DNA from: Arthrobacter ipis
GTDB taxonomy: Bacteria > Actinomycetota > Actinomycetes > Actinomycetales > Micrococcaceae
Length of the DNA stretch: 64,000 nt
NCBI RefSeq assembly: GCF_014694315.1
Contig: NZ_JAAOXD010000001.1
Span: 772,756-836,755, forward strand
Direction: 5' to 3'
Both the position numbers and the translations under genes were made by a program. Below the pieces are notes generated by a model that did not search any database, was not told the origin of the DNA, and saw only the letters and a program-made list of their open reading frames with translations. Below, piece by piece: positions 40,633 to 49,544 of the stretch. Position 1 is the first letter of the stretch. Every line of letters starts with the position of its first letter.

Positions 40633-41484
40633 CTAGGCCAGGCGGGTGATCTCCACGCTCACGCTCAGGTTCGAGCCCCCGCCGCCGGACAGGATGCCCT
40701 TCAGCGGGGGCACGTCCCGGTAGTCGCGGCCGCGGGCCACCGTCACGTGGAAGTCGCCGGCCGGCTTGTGGTTGGTGGGGTCCCAGCTGCGCCATTCGCC
40801 GTCCCACCATTCCAGCCACGCGTGGGACTGGCCGGCCACCGTCTCGCCGATGTCCGCCGTCGACCGCGGGTGCAGGTAACCGGAGACGTACCGGGCCGGG
40901 ATGCCGCAGCTGCGCAGGGCGCCGATGGCAAGGTGGGCAAGGTCCTGGCACACGCCCTGGCGCTGGGTCCAGGCTTCCTCGGCGTTGGTGGTGACGCCGG
41001 TGGTGCCCTTCATATAGGTCATCTCGCCGCGCATCCAGGCGAAGATGGCAAGGGCTGCCTCATGCGGATTCTTGACCTTGACTACACCCGGAATGATGGC
41101 CAGGACTTCTTCCCCCGGTCCGGTCAGCTGGGACTGCGGCGCCCAGTCGCTGAACTGGTTGAGCGTCTCCGGGGAGGCGAGGTCGTCCCACCCCACGATG
41201 TCGGCCTCAGACGGGACACGCACGGCCCGGTGGACCTCAACGGTGGTGGTGGCCAGGACTTCCAGGTGCTCGTGCGGCATCTGCATGTCGAACGCGGTGA
41301 CGCGGGTTCCCCAGTAGTCGCGGTAGCTGCTGACCGCAGCCTGCGACGGCGTGACCTTCATGGAGGACTCCAGCACCACCTGCTGCGGGTCCGTCAGCGG
41401 GGTCATGCGGGCCTCGTTGTAGGACAGGGTGACGCGCTGCTTGTACTTGTAGCCTGTCCTGTGGACGATGCTCAGCCGGGTCAT
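40633..41484 (-). CDS. Transglutaminase-like protein of the ATP-grasp/alpha-E operon
   Basis: A 283-residue protein of the bacterial transglutaminase-like family (COG1305 type). N-terminal region: STATE-like beta domain (VHRTGYKYKQRVTLSYNEAR). The catalytic domain holds the triad: Cys179 in RQGVCQDLAHL, His221 in GQSHAWLEW and Asp235 in SWDPTN. Its start overlaps the stop of the alpha-E gene as ATGA, so translation is coupled. In families of this type the protein is a peptidase, amidase or crosslinker. With the ATP-grasp partner it is expected to act on the same peptide or isopeptide substrate. No signal peptide, so cytosolic. Confidence 0.88.
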   Translation of the reverse strand: MTRLSIVHRTGYKYKQRVTLSYNEARMTPLTDPQQVVLESSMKVTPSQAAVSSYRDYWGTRVTAFDMQMPHEHLEVLATTTVEVHRAVRVPSEADIVGWDDLASPETLNQFSDWAPQSQLTGPGEEVLAIIPGVVKVKNPHEAALAIFAWMRGEMTYMKGTTGVTTNAEEAWTQRQGVCQDLAHLAIGALRSCGIPARYVSGYLHPRSTADIGETVAGQSHAWLEWWDGEWRSWDPTNHKPAGDFHVTVARGRDYRDVPPLKGILSGGGGSNLSVSVEITRLA

Positions 41485-42407
41485 GAAACTTCTCCCACCC
41501 AGGCCAGTTCATCCGCCTGATTGAAGTACTTACGGGAAATGGCGTCCGACGCCTGCGCGACTGCCTTCTGGACGCGCTCCATGTGCTCCGGAAGCTCGGA
41601 CATGAGGTCATCCGTGCGGTGGAACTCCAGGAACGTGCGGGCCTGGCCCACAATCCGGCGGGCGTCGTTGATGAAGCCGACGCGCTGGGCCGAGGGGTCC
41701 AGCTTGGCTAGGCACTCGTCGGCGTCACTCAGGGCGTAAACGATGGACCGTGGAAACAGCCGGTCCAGCAGGAGGAACTCGGCCGCGTGCTGGTCGCCGA
41801 AGGCCGCGCGGCGGGTCCGCAGGAAGGATTCGTAGGCGCCGGCACAGCGGAGCATGTTCACCCAGGACATTCCTGCGGAGAGGACGTCGCGGGTGGACAG
41901 CATCCGGGCGGTCATGTCGGCCCGCTCCAGCGAACGGCCCAGCGCCAGGAAGAGCCAGCTGTCGTCGTGGCTGACGGTGGTGTCGGCGAGGCCGCTGACC
42001 ATGGCGGTGCGCTCGAGCACCCAGTGGCAGAAGCGGTAGGTGCCCACCACGTCCTTGCGGTGCTGGTTCAGCCCGTAGTAAGTGGTGTTCAGGCTTTCCC
42101 AGAGGCCGGACGAGACCGTCTCGCGGGCGCGCCTGGCGTTCTCGCGGGCGGCGCCGAGGGACCCCGCAATCGACGTGGCGCTGTGCTTGTCGTAGGCGAG
42201 GGCGTGGAGCAGTTCCTCCAGGCCGAAGTCCTCGCTCTGCGGGCGCGCCCCCATGACCCCGAGCAGCTCGCGGGCAACGCTGCGCCGCTCCTCCGTGGGC
42301 AGATGGTTCAGGCGCTCCAGGTGGACGTCGAGGATGCGGGCCGTGCCATCGGCCCGTTCAACGTAGCGGCCGATCCAGAACAGAGACTCGGCAATTCGGC
42401 TAAGCAT
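41481..42407 (-). CDS. Alpha-E domain protein of the ATP-grasp operon
   Basis: A 308-residue all-helical protein of the alpha-E family (formerly DUF403). It opens LSRIAESLFWIGRYVERADGTARILD, shown here in part; the ESLFWIGRYVERADG core is diagnostic. It ends with AISRKYFNQADELAW. The family always accompanies a circularly permuted ATP-grasp protein and a transglutaminase. Its chemistry is unknown, and the protein is presumed to be a structural or substrate-binding partner. Its start overlaps the ATP-grasp stop by eight bases. Confidence 0.92.
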   Translation of the reverse strand: MLSRIAESLFWIGRYVERADGTARILDVHLERLNHLPTEERRSVARELLGVMGARPQSEDFGLEELLHALAYDKHSATSIAGSLGAARENARRARETVSSGLWESLNTTYYGLNQHRKDVVGTYRFCHWVLERTAMVSGLADTTVSHDDSWLFLALGRSLERADMTARMLSTRDVLSAGMSWVNMLRCAGAYESFLRTRRAAFGDQHAAEFLLLDRLFPRSIVYALSDADECLAKLDPSAQRVGFINDARRIVGQARTFLEFHRTDDLMSELPEHMERVQKAVAQASDAISRKYFNQADELAWVGEVS

Positions 42408-43995
42408 TCGCGGTTACCTCCTGCGCGTCAGAAATCTGCTGCTGCTGCTGCTCCGACTGCCGATCGCGCCAGTTGCTCTCGACCGGCCACACGGAAACCC
42501 GCTCACGGACGGTGATCGATTGCTGCGGCAGCCGTTCAACCGGTACCTGCGGGGAACCTGCCAGCACCCAGGTGTCCTTCGACCCGCCGCCCTGGCTGGA
42601 ATTCACGATCAGCGATCCTTCCTTCAGGGCCACGCGGGTGAGCCCGCCGGGCAGCACCCAGACGTCGTCGCCGTCGTTGACCGCGAACGGGCGGAGGTCC
42701 ACGTGCCGGGGCCCGAACTTGTCGCCGCTGAGCGTGGGCACGGTGGACAGCTGCAGCACCGGCTGCGCGATCCAGCCGCGCGGGTCGGCGATGACGCGTT
42801 TGCGCAGCGCCTCAAGCTCTTCCTTGGACGCGTCCGGGCCGATCACCAGGCCCTTGCCGCCGGAGCCGTCAACCGGCTTGACCACGAGTTCGTCGAGGCG
42901 GTCCAGGACGTGCTCGCGGGCTTCCTTCTCCTCCAGCCGGAAGGTGTCGACGTTGGCGATCACCGGTTCCTCGCCGAGGTAGTAGCGGATCAGGTCCGGG
43001 ACGTAGCTGTAGACGAGCTTGTCGTCCGCTACGCCGTTGCCCACCGCATTGGCGATGGTGACGCCGCCGGCGCGGGCGGCGTTGACCAGGCCGGGGCAGC
43101 CGAGCATGGAGTCGGAGCGGAACTGCAGGGGGTCGAGGAAGTCGTCGTCGATGCGCTTGTAGATCACGTCCACGCGCTGTTCGCCGGCGGTGGTGCGCAT
43201 GTACACCCGGTTGCCGCGGCAGATAAGGTCGCGGCCCTCCACGAGTTCCACGCCCATCAGGCCTGCCAGGAGGGTGTGCTCGAAGTACGCGCTGTTGAAC
43301 ACGCCGGGGGTCAGCACCACCACTGTGGGGTCGTCCACGCCCGACGGCGCCGTCTTGCGCAGCGCCGAAAGCAGCCGGCGCGGGTATTCCTCCACCGGGC
43401 GGATGAGCTGCTGGCCGAAGGCCTCCGGCAGGCCCTTTGCCATGGCACGCCGGTTCTCCAGCACGTAGCTCACGCCCGAGGGCACGCGGACGTTGTCCTC
43501 CAGGACCCGGAACGTTCCGGCGGCGTCACGCACCACGTCGATGCCGGAGATGTGCACCCGCACCCCGCCGGCCGGTTCGAAACCATGCACGGCGCGGTGG
43601 AAGTGCGCGCTGGTGGTGATCAGCTGCCTCGGGATCACGCCGTCGGACACTACTGTCATCTTGCCGTAGACGTCGTTCAGGAACGCCTCGAGGGCGCGCA
43701 CGCGCTGGGCGACGCCGCGTTCCAGCACGTCCCATTCGTCGGCAGGGATGACGCGCGGCACGATGTCCAGCGGAAACGGGCGCTCCTCCCCCGCGAAGTC
43801 AAAGGTCACACCGCGGTCCAGGAACGTCCTCGCCATCGAGTCCGCCCGCGCGCTGACGTCTGCCAGGGACAGCTCCCGCAGGGCACCCGCCACCTGGCCA
43901 TACGACTGGCGTGCCTTTTGCCCGGGGGCAAACATCTCGTCGTAGGCGCCGGTGCGGCCGGCAGCCTCAGAGTAATCCTGGAATAGGTCAGACAT
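42400..43995 (-). CDS. Circularly permuted ATP-grasp protein (DUF404/DUF407)
   Basis: A 531-residue protein of the circularly permuted ATP-grasp type 2 family. An N-terminal cap (MSDLFQDYSEAA, MARTFLDRGVTFDF) is followed by ISGIDVVRDAAGTFRVLEDN, VIYKRIDDDFLDPLQFRSD and the ATP loop VVKPVDGSGGKGLVIGP. By family it is predicted to ligate an amino acid or peptide to a carboxylate using ATP, an amide or peptide bond synthesis. The Gln-rich end (five CAG codons in a row near 42437) is a short homopolymer. ATG at 43995 is the family start; the open frame continues far upstream but that part is not conserved. Operon with alpha-E and transglutaminase. Confidence 0.92.
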   Translation of the reverse strand: MSDLFQDYSEAAGRTGAYDEMFAPGQKARQSYGQVAGALRELSLADVSARADSMARTFLDRGVTFDFAGEERPFPLDIVPRVIPADEWDVLERGVAQRVRALEAFLNDVYGKMTVVSDGVIPRQLITTSAHFHRAVHGFEPAGGVRVHISGIDVVRDAAGTFRVLEDNVRVPSGVSYVLENRRAMAKGLPEAFGQQLIRPVEEYPRRLLSALRKTAPSGVDDPTVVVLTPGVFNSAYFEHTLLAGLMGVELVEGRDLICRGNRVYMRTTAGEQRVDVIYKRIDDDFLDPLQFRSDSMLGCPGLVNAARAGGVTIANAVGNGVADDKLVYSYVPDLIRYYLGEEPVIANVDTFRLEEKEAREHVLDRLDELVVKPVDGSGGKGLVIGPDASKEELEALRKRVIADPRGWIAQPVLQLSTVPTLSGDKFGPRHVDLRPFAVNDGDDVWVLPGGLTRVALKEGSLIVNSSQGGGSKDTWVLAGSPQVPVERLPQQSITVRERVSVWPVESNWRDRQSEQQQQQISDAQEVTANA

Positions 43996-44151
43996 GGTCA
44001 ATAGCCAACCACCTTTTTGTTGCGAATTCATTTCCCGTCCCGCCCTGGCGTGTTGGCGGGCTTCCGGTTGGTCTTTGGCGGCGGCGTCCGGCAAGGTTGG
44101 GAGGTGCCAGACTTCCGACTCCCGCCGCCGCTGCTGTCGCAGTTGCGCGGG

Positions 44152-45174
44152 ATGACGCATCAGAACTTTACCCGGATTCTGCCCGGCCTGCTGACCGCCG
44201 TCGTCGCCCTGGCCTTCGCCTTCGCAATACACGCCGCCGTGCCCGCGCTTCCGGCCATGACCCTGGCCGTGGTGCTTGGCCTGCTGGCAGCAAACCTTCC
44301 CGGCACGGCCGTGTGGACGGCCGGCCGCGCCCGGCCGGGGCTGGACTTCGCCGGCAAGCACCTGATGCGCGGCGGCATCGTGCTCCTGGGACTGAAAGTG
44401 AGCCTCTCGGACGTGCTGGGCCTCGGCTGGCTGGCCCTCCTGCTCATCACGGCGGTGGTGGTGGCCAGCTTCGCAGGCACCTACGGGATCTCCCGGCTGT
44501 TCCGGCTGCCCGCCGACACGGCGCTGCTGATCGCAACCGGGTTTTCCATCTGCGGTGCATCGGCGATCGGCGCGATGGCCGCGGTAAGGCGGATCAGCCA
44601 CCGGGACACGGTTCTGCCCGTGGCGCTCGTGACGCTGTGCGGCACGCTGGCCATCGGCGTGCTCCCGTTGCTGGTCCACCCGCTGCAGCTGAGCCCCGAG
44701 GCCTTCGGCGCGTGGACCGGAGCCTCGGTCCACGACGTCGGGCAGGTGGTGGCCACGGCGCAAACCGCGGGTCCGGCGGCGCTGGCCCTCGCCGTCGTCG
44801 TCAAACTCACCCGCGTGATCCTCCTGGCGCCGATGGTGGCCATGGCAGGGGCAGAGCAGCGGATCGGGCACCGCCGGAAGGCAGGCGGCCGGGACGGCGC
44901 TCCGGCGGGCAGGCCGCCGCTTGTCCCGCTGTTCGTCGTCGGGTTCATCGTGATGGTGGCGCTGCGCTCCAGCGGCTGGCTCTCCAGCGGCTGGCTGGAG
45001 GCAGCGGCCGGCCTGCAGGACGTGCTGCTGGGCGCTGCCCTGTTTGGCCTCGGCTCGGCGGTGCGGATCCGCACCCTGCTGCACACCGGGGCCCGCGCCG
45101 TGCTGGCCGCTTTGGCGGCATGGCTGCTGATCGCGGTCCTGGGGCTGGCCGCCGCGCTGCTCATAGTGCAGTAA
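44152..45174 (+). CDS. YeiH-family (UPF0324) membrane transporter
   Basis: A 340-residue membrane protein with about 10 helices. The family signature is seen in KHLMRGGIVLLGLKVS, GFSICGASAIGAMAAV and ASVHDVGQVVATAQTAG. YeiH proteins are thought to be sulfate or sulfite exporters, with weak experimental support. The ATG at 44152 gives the usual family length; a GTG at 44104 or an upstream TTG are alternatives. It is divergent from the ATP-grasp operon, 156 bases apart. No LysR-type regulator is next to it. Confidence 0.87.
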   Translation: MTHQNFTRILPGLLTAVVALAFAFAIHAAVPALPAMTLAVVLGLLAANLPGTAVWTAGRARPGLDFAGKHLMRGGIVLLGLKVSLSDVLGLGWLALLLITAVVVASFAGTYGISRLFRLPADTALLIATGFSICGASAIGAMAAVRRISHRDTVLPVALVTLCGTLAIGVLPLLVHPLQLSPEAFGAWTGASVHDVGQVVATAQTAGPAALALAVVVKLTRVILLAPMVAMAGAEQRIGHRRKAGGRDGAPAGRPPLVPLFVVGFIVMVALRSSGWLSSGWLEAAAGLQDVLLGAALFGLGSAVRIRTLLHTGARAVLAALAAWLLIAVLGLAAALLIVQ

Positions 45175-45246
45175 CCGCTTATGGTGCAGGAGCCGCTCAT
45201 GCTGCAATAGCTGCTCTTGGTGCAGGAGCCCCCGTGATTCAATAGC

Positions 45247-47895
45247 GTGGTGTCGAATCAGAACCTCCAGCGCAACGAAGCGGCAGAGCGGTCCGCCCTG
45301 GTCACCACCCACAGCTACGACGTCTCGCTCGACGTCCGCAGCGCACCGGATCCGGACATGGCGGGGTACGCCAGCAGCAGCACCATCGCCTTCTCGGCAG
45401 CGAGGCCGGGAGCATCCACCTTCCTGGACTTCATTGCCGGTGACGTCCACAGCGTGGTCCTGAACGGCGTCGAGCTGCCGGTTCCCGACGTGGTGGACGG
45501 CGCACGGATCCGGCTGGACAACCTGCAGGCCGAGAACAAGGTGACGGTCACCGGAACTGCCCTCTACAGCAGCTCGGGCGAGGGCATGCACCGGTTCTTC
45601 GACCCCGCCGACAACCAGTGCTACCTGTACACGCAGTACGAACCAGCCGATGCCCGCCGGGTCTTCGCGAACTTCGAACAGCCTGACCTGAAGGCCCGGT
45701 TCACCTTCTCCGTCACTGCCCCGGCCGGCTGGGAGGTGGCGTCCAACGGCGCCGAGGCAGCACGCCTGCCGCTGGCGGAGGACGCCGCGGCGTCCCGCTG
45801 GGACTTCGCCCCCACCCTGCCCATGTCCACCTACATCACCTCGGTGCTGGCCGGTCCCTACTTCAAGGCCGAGGACCACTGGAGCAGGACGGACGACGGC
45901 GGGACCCGCCTTGACGTGCCGCTGGCCCTTTACTGCCGGGCCTCCATGGCGCCCTCGTTCGACACAGCCGAGCTGTTCAGGCTCACCAAGCAGGGTTTGG
46001 ACTTCTTCAACCAGCTGTTTGACTACCCTTATCCGTGGGGCAAGTACGACCAGGCCTTCGTGCCCGAATACAACCTCGGAGCCATGGAAAATCCGGGCCT
46101 GGTCACCTTCACGGAAAACTACGTGTTTACCTCACGGGCCGCCGATTCCCAGTACCAGGGCCGGGCGAACACCCTGCTGCACGAGATGGCGCACATGTGG
46201 TTCGGCGACCTCGTGACCATGCAGTGGTGGGACGACCTGTGGCTGAAGGAATCATTCGCGGACTACATGGGCACCCTCGGCGTGGACCGCGCCACAGACT
46301 GGGACACCGCCTGGGTCAACTTCGCGAACAACCGCAAGGCCTGGGCCTACGTCCAGGACCAGCTGCCCACCACCCACCCCATCGTGGCCGACATCCCGGA
46401 CCTCGAGGCGGCCAAGCAGAATTTCGACGGCATCACGTACGCGAAGGGCGCCTCCGTCCTGAAGCAGCTCGTGGCCTACGTCGGCTTCGATGCCTTCATT
46501 GCGGGCTCCCGGCGGTACTTCAGGGGCCACGAGTACGGCAACACCACACTGGCGGACCTGCTCGGCGCACTGGCAGCTTCCTCGGGACGCGACCTCACCA
46601 CGTGGGCCCGGCAGTGGCTCCAGACCTCGGGCATTTCCACGCTGGGCGCCGAGCTGGAGACGGCTGAAACGGCTGACGGAACTGAGACCCTGGAGCGGGT
46701 CACCCTCCTGCAGGACGCGCCTGATCCGGTGACCGGCCGGCAGGAGCCGCGCCCGCACCGGCTGCGCATCGGGCTCTACAACTTCGACGCCGCCGGCATG
46801 CTGGTCCGGGCTGACTCCGTGGAGACTGACCTGGCCGGCGATGCCCAGGAGGTCAACGCCCTGTCCGGGATGCGCCGACCGGCCCTGCTCCTGATCAATG
46901 ACGAGGACCTGAGCTATGCCAAGGTGCGGCTGGATCCCGTCTCGGAGGCCACCGTCCGTTCCTCCCTGGACCGGATCAGCGACCCCATGGCCCGTGCCCT
47001 GTGCTGGTCCGCGCTGTGGAATTCGGCCCGGGACGGCATTTCACCGGCTTCGCAGTACGTGGACGCCGTCCTCCGCTTCGCTGCCGCCGAGTCCGGAATC
47101 GGCGTCCTGCTGAACATCCTGGGCAACGCCACCATGGCCCTTGAACAGTACATGCCGGCCGGGGAACGCGAAGCCATGCGGAAGTCCTTTTCCGAGGGCG
47201 CGGCACGGGAGTTGCGGGCGGCGGAGCCGGGTTCCGACCAGCAGCTTGCCTGGGCCAGGACACTTGCCACGGTCAGCCGCACAGAGGGCAGCCAGGCGTC
47301 ACTGCTTCGCGGGCTGCTGGACGGCAGCGAGCGGGTTCCCGGGCTGTCCGTCGACGCGGAGCTCCGCTGGAGCCTGTGGCACGCCCTGGCGGCCCGTGGC
47401 CTGGCCACGAAGCAGGAGTTCGACGCCGAGCTGGCCAGGGACACCACGGCCTCCGGACGGGCAGGCCATGCCACGGCGCTGGCAGCCCGGCCTGAGGCGG
47501 CGGTCAAGGCCGCGGCCTGGGAGGCAGCGGTCCGCGGGACGCAGCTCTCCAACCAGCTGCTCAGCGCGACCATTGCCGGGTTCAACACCGCCGCCGAGGA
47601 ACTCCTGGACCCGTTTGTGGAGCCCTACTTCGAGTGTCTGGAAACTGTGTGGGCGAAGCGGAGCATCGAAATTGCGAGCCGGATCGTCCGCGGCCTCTAC
47701 CCTGCCGTCCGGGATCTGGGCCCGGCAGGTACCCCGGAGGACCATCCGGTGGTGGCACGCACCGACCGCTGGCTTTCAGAGCACCAGGATGCGCCGCGTG
47801 CCCTGCGCCGGATCATCATCGAGCAGCGGAGCCACCTGCACCGCTCGCTGGCCGCGCAGGCACTGTCGGTGAAAACCCCATCGAGTGCTCCGTAA
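45247..47895 (+). CDS. pepN: Aminopeptidase N
   Basis: A cytosolic zinc aminopeptidase of family M1, 882 residues. It removes N-terminal residues from peptides. GAMEN is at residues 278-282, the substrate-anchoring motif. The zinc site is HEMAH at 312-316 with the third ligand Glu335 in WLKESFADY. The long C-terminal half (about 450-880) is the helical ERAP1-like domain. The GTG at 45247 begins the frame; a second GTG follows directly. The gene ends inside a large hairpin that it shares with the convergent lipoate ligase gene. Confidence 0.95.
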   Translation: MVSNQNLQRNEAAERSALVTTHSYDVSLDVRSAPDPDMAGYASSSTIAFSAARPGASTFLDFIAGDVHSVVLNGVELPVPDVVDGARIRLDNLQAENKVTVTGTALYSSSGEGMHRFFDPADNQCYLYTQYEPADARRVFANFEQPDLKARFTFSVTAPAGWEVASNGAEAARLPLAEDAAASRWDFAPTLPMSTYITSVLAGPYFKAEDHWSRTDDGGTRLDVPLALYCRASMAPSFDTAELFRLTKQGLDFFNQLFDYPYPWGKYDQAFVPEYNLGAMENPGLVTFTENYVFTSRAADSQYQGRANTLLHEMAHMWFGDLVTMQWWDDLWLKESFADYMGTLGVDRATDWDTAWVNFANNRKAWAYVQDQLPTTHPIVADIPDLEAAKQNFDGITYAKGASVLKQLVAYVGFDAFIAGSRRYFRGHEYGNTTLADLLGALAASSGRDLTTWARQWLQTSGISTLGAELETAETADGTETLERVTLLQDAPDPVTGRQEPRPHRLRIGLYNFDAAGMLVRADSVETDLAGDAQEVNALSGMRRPALLLINDEDLSYAKVRLDPVSEATVRSSLDRISDPMARALCWSALWNSARDGISPASQYVDAVLRFAAAESGIGVLLNILGNATMALEQYMPAGEREAMRKSFSEGAARELRAAEPGSDQQLAWARTLATVSRTEGSQASLLRGLLDGSERVPGLSVDAELRWSLWHALAARGLATKQEFDAELARDTTASGRAGHATALAARPEAAVKAAAWEAAVRGTQLSNQLLSATIAGFNTAAEELLDPFVEPYFECLETVWAKRSIEIASRIVRGLYPAVRDLGPAGTPEDHPVVARTDRWLSEHQDAPRALRRIIIEQRSHLHRSLAAQALSVKTPSSAP

Positions 47896-47943
47896 CCGCC
47901 CTTATGACGGCCCAAAAGGGCACCTACGGAGCAGCCGATGGGG
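47876..47943. terminator. Bidirectional terminator between pepN and lplA
   Basis: Two stacked stems: CCCCATCG (47876-47883) pairs with CGATGGGG (47936-47943), and TGCTCCGTA (47886-47894) pairs with TACGGAGCA (47925-47933), with a two-base mismatch between them. The stem includes the pepN stop codon and ends one base before the lplA stop. The loop includes CCCAAAAGGG. Confidence 0.8.
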
Positions 47944-49038
47944 TCAGGGGACCCGGTGCAGCCATGTGTCCGTGCCGAACTTGGATGCGACGCGTTCTCG
48001 CGCGGTTTCCAGCTCCTGCGCCGTGATTTGCGACGGTGTGGCCCCGTAGCGTTCGGCGAACACCTCCATCATGGCCGCAACGATCTCCGCCCGGGCCAGG
48101 CCGGTCTGGCGGCGCAGCGGGTCCACGCGTTTCTTCGCGCTGGTGGTTCCCTTGTCCGAGAGCTTTTCCTTGCCGATCCGGAGCACGTCCACCATTTTGT
48201 CGGCGTCGATGTCGTAACTCATGGTCACGTGGTGGAGCATGCCGCCGTTGGCGAGCCGCTTCTGCGCCGCCCCGCCGATCTTGCCCTGGCCGGTGGCGAT
48301 GTCGTTCAGCGGGACGTAGAACGCGTCAATGCCGAGCTTTTTCAGGGCGGCCATGACCCACGCGTCGAGGAACGCGTAGGAGTCGGCGAAGCTGATCCCG
48401 TCCACGAGCGTCTGCGGCAGGTAGAGCGAATAGGTGATGCAGTTGCCCGCCTCCATGAACATCGCTCCCCCGCCGCTGATGCGGCGGACCACCGTGATGC
48501 CGTGCCGGGTCACGCCGTCGGGATGCACCTCGTTGCGGTAGGACTGGAAGCTGCCGATCACCACCGACGGTTCCTCCCAGTCCCAGAAACGGATGGTGGG
48601 GTTGCGGCGGCCGGCGCCGACCTCCTCGGTCAGTACCTCGTCCAGGGCCACGTTCAGGTGCGTGGGCAGCACGCTGGGCGCGATGATGTGCCAGTGGTGG
48701 TCCGTCCACGCGGTGGCCTTGGCCAGCGCCCTGCGGACGGCGATGGCGACGGCGTCAGCCGAGAACCCGAACAGCACGGCGTCCTCTGGGAGAGAGGCCT
48801 CCACGGCGGTGGCGATGTCGGCCGCCGTCGAACTTTCCGGCAGTCCTCCCAAGGCGCCGTTAATGGCCAGGAGGGCCTCGTCCGGTTCGAGGAAGAAGTC
48901 GCCGCTGAGGGAAACGTCCGTCAAGGCGCCGTCTACGACGTCGAGGTCCACCACCACGAGCTTGCCGCCCGGGACCTTGTACTCACCGTGCAGCCCGGGG
49001 GCCGTCTCTCCCCCTGCAGATATTGGCGTGGCAGTCAT
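47944..49038 (-). CDS. Lipoate-protein ligase with N-terminal accessory domain
   Basis: A 364-residue lipoate-protein ligase A family protein, which joins lipoate to lysines of 2-oxoacid dehydrogenases. The catalytic domain is residues about 105-330: ISGGGAMFMEAGNCITYS is the lipoyl-AMP binding site and GQGKIGGAAQKR carries the catalytic Lys253. Residues 18-100 (GEYKVPGGKLVVVDLDV, SGDFFLEPDEALLAING, ADIATAVEASLPEDAVLFG) match the accessory domain that in E. coli LplA lies after the catalytic domain. Here it lies before it. ATG 49038 is preferred; seven codons of the frame lie upstream. Confidence 0.88.
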   Translation of the reverse strand: MTATPISAGGETAPGLHGEYKVPGGKLVVVDLDVVDGALTDVSLSGDFFLEPDEALLAINGALGGLPESSTAADIATAVEASLPEDAVLFGFSADAVAIAVRRALAKATAWTDHHWHIIAPSVLPTHLNVALDEVLTEEVGAGRRNPTIRFWDWEEPSVVIGSFQSYRNEVHPDGVTRHGITVVRRISGGGAMFMEAGNCITYSLYLPQTLVDGISFADSYAFLDAWVMAALKKLGIDAFYVPLNDIATGQGKIGGAAQKRLANGGMLHHVTMSYDIDADKMVDVLRIGKEKLSDKGTTSAKKRVDPLRRQTGLARAEIVAAMMEVFAERYGATPSQITAQELETARERVASKFGTDTWLHRVP

Positions 49039-49065
49039 GCCTCCCATCCTGCCCCACAAACGCGA

Positions 49066-49095
49066 AAAGCCCGCACCGTTGCCGGTGCGGGCTTT
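49066..49095 (-). terminator. Terminator of rpmE2
   Basis: AAAGCCCGCACCG (49066-49078) pairs perfectly with 49083-49095 around TTGC, followed on the minus strand by TTTTCG. It begins 25 bases past the rpmE2 stop and runs into the space in front of lplA. Confidence 0.8.
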
Positions 49096-49120
49096 CCAAA
49101 GAACCTTGGGGAGAAGTGAA

Positions 49121-49378
49121 TTACTTCTTGCCGCCGAAGCCCTTGAAGCGAGCGTTGAAGCGCTCGACGCGGCCAGCGGAGTCCATGATGCGCTGCTTGC
49201 CCGTGTAGAACGGGTGGGACTCGGAGGAGATTTCGACGTCGATGACCGGGTAGGTGTTGCCGTCTTCCCACTCGATGGTCTTCGAGGAAGACACGGTGGA
49301 GCGGGTCAGGAACTTCGTGCCGGAGGCCAGGTCGTTGAAAACAACAGCTTCGTACTTCGGGTGGGTGTTCGACTTCAT
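49121..49378 (-). CDS. rpmE2: Ribosomal protein L31, type B
   Basis: A component of the 50S subunit at the intersubunit bridge. The 85-residue product starts [20 protein letters not shown] and ends [13 protein letters not shown]. It lacks the CxxC zinc pair of type A L31, so it is the zinc-independent paralogue. In other actinobacteria such paralogues are induced under zinc limitation by Zur. No clear Zur box was seen in the 165 bases upstream, so it may be the only L31 of this organism. AAAGG precedes the ATG at 49378. Confidence 0.96.
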   Translation of the reverse strand: MKSNTHPKYEAVVFNDLASGTKFLTRSTVSSSKTIEWEDGNTYPVIDVEISSESHPFYTGKQRIMDSAGRVERFNARFKGFGGKK

Positions 49379-49544
49379 AATGGGGCCTTTGTTCACGCAA
49401 CTGGATTTTGCCAGCTGCCAGGTATGAATGGGATGGCTTCCGTTCGTGCATTGACCATCCGGAAGGATGGTGGAAAACACAGGGGAACCAGCTATCAATC
49501 ATAGCCGATGCTGAAGGTACTAACGAACCGCCGTTCTGGCGAGT

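Noticed and set aside
42437..42451. Five CAG codons in the ATP-grasp gene as an unstable repeat
   Set aside because: Too short, at the variable end of the protein; no sign of a role.
43996..45879. Very long open frame upstream of the ATP-grasp start (over 600 codons on the minus strand)
   Set aside because: It lies antisense to YeiH and pepN, has His/Gln/Gly-rich composition typical of GC-rich shadow frames, and the family start is clearly at 43995.
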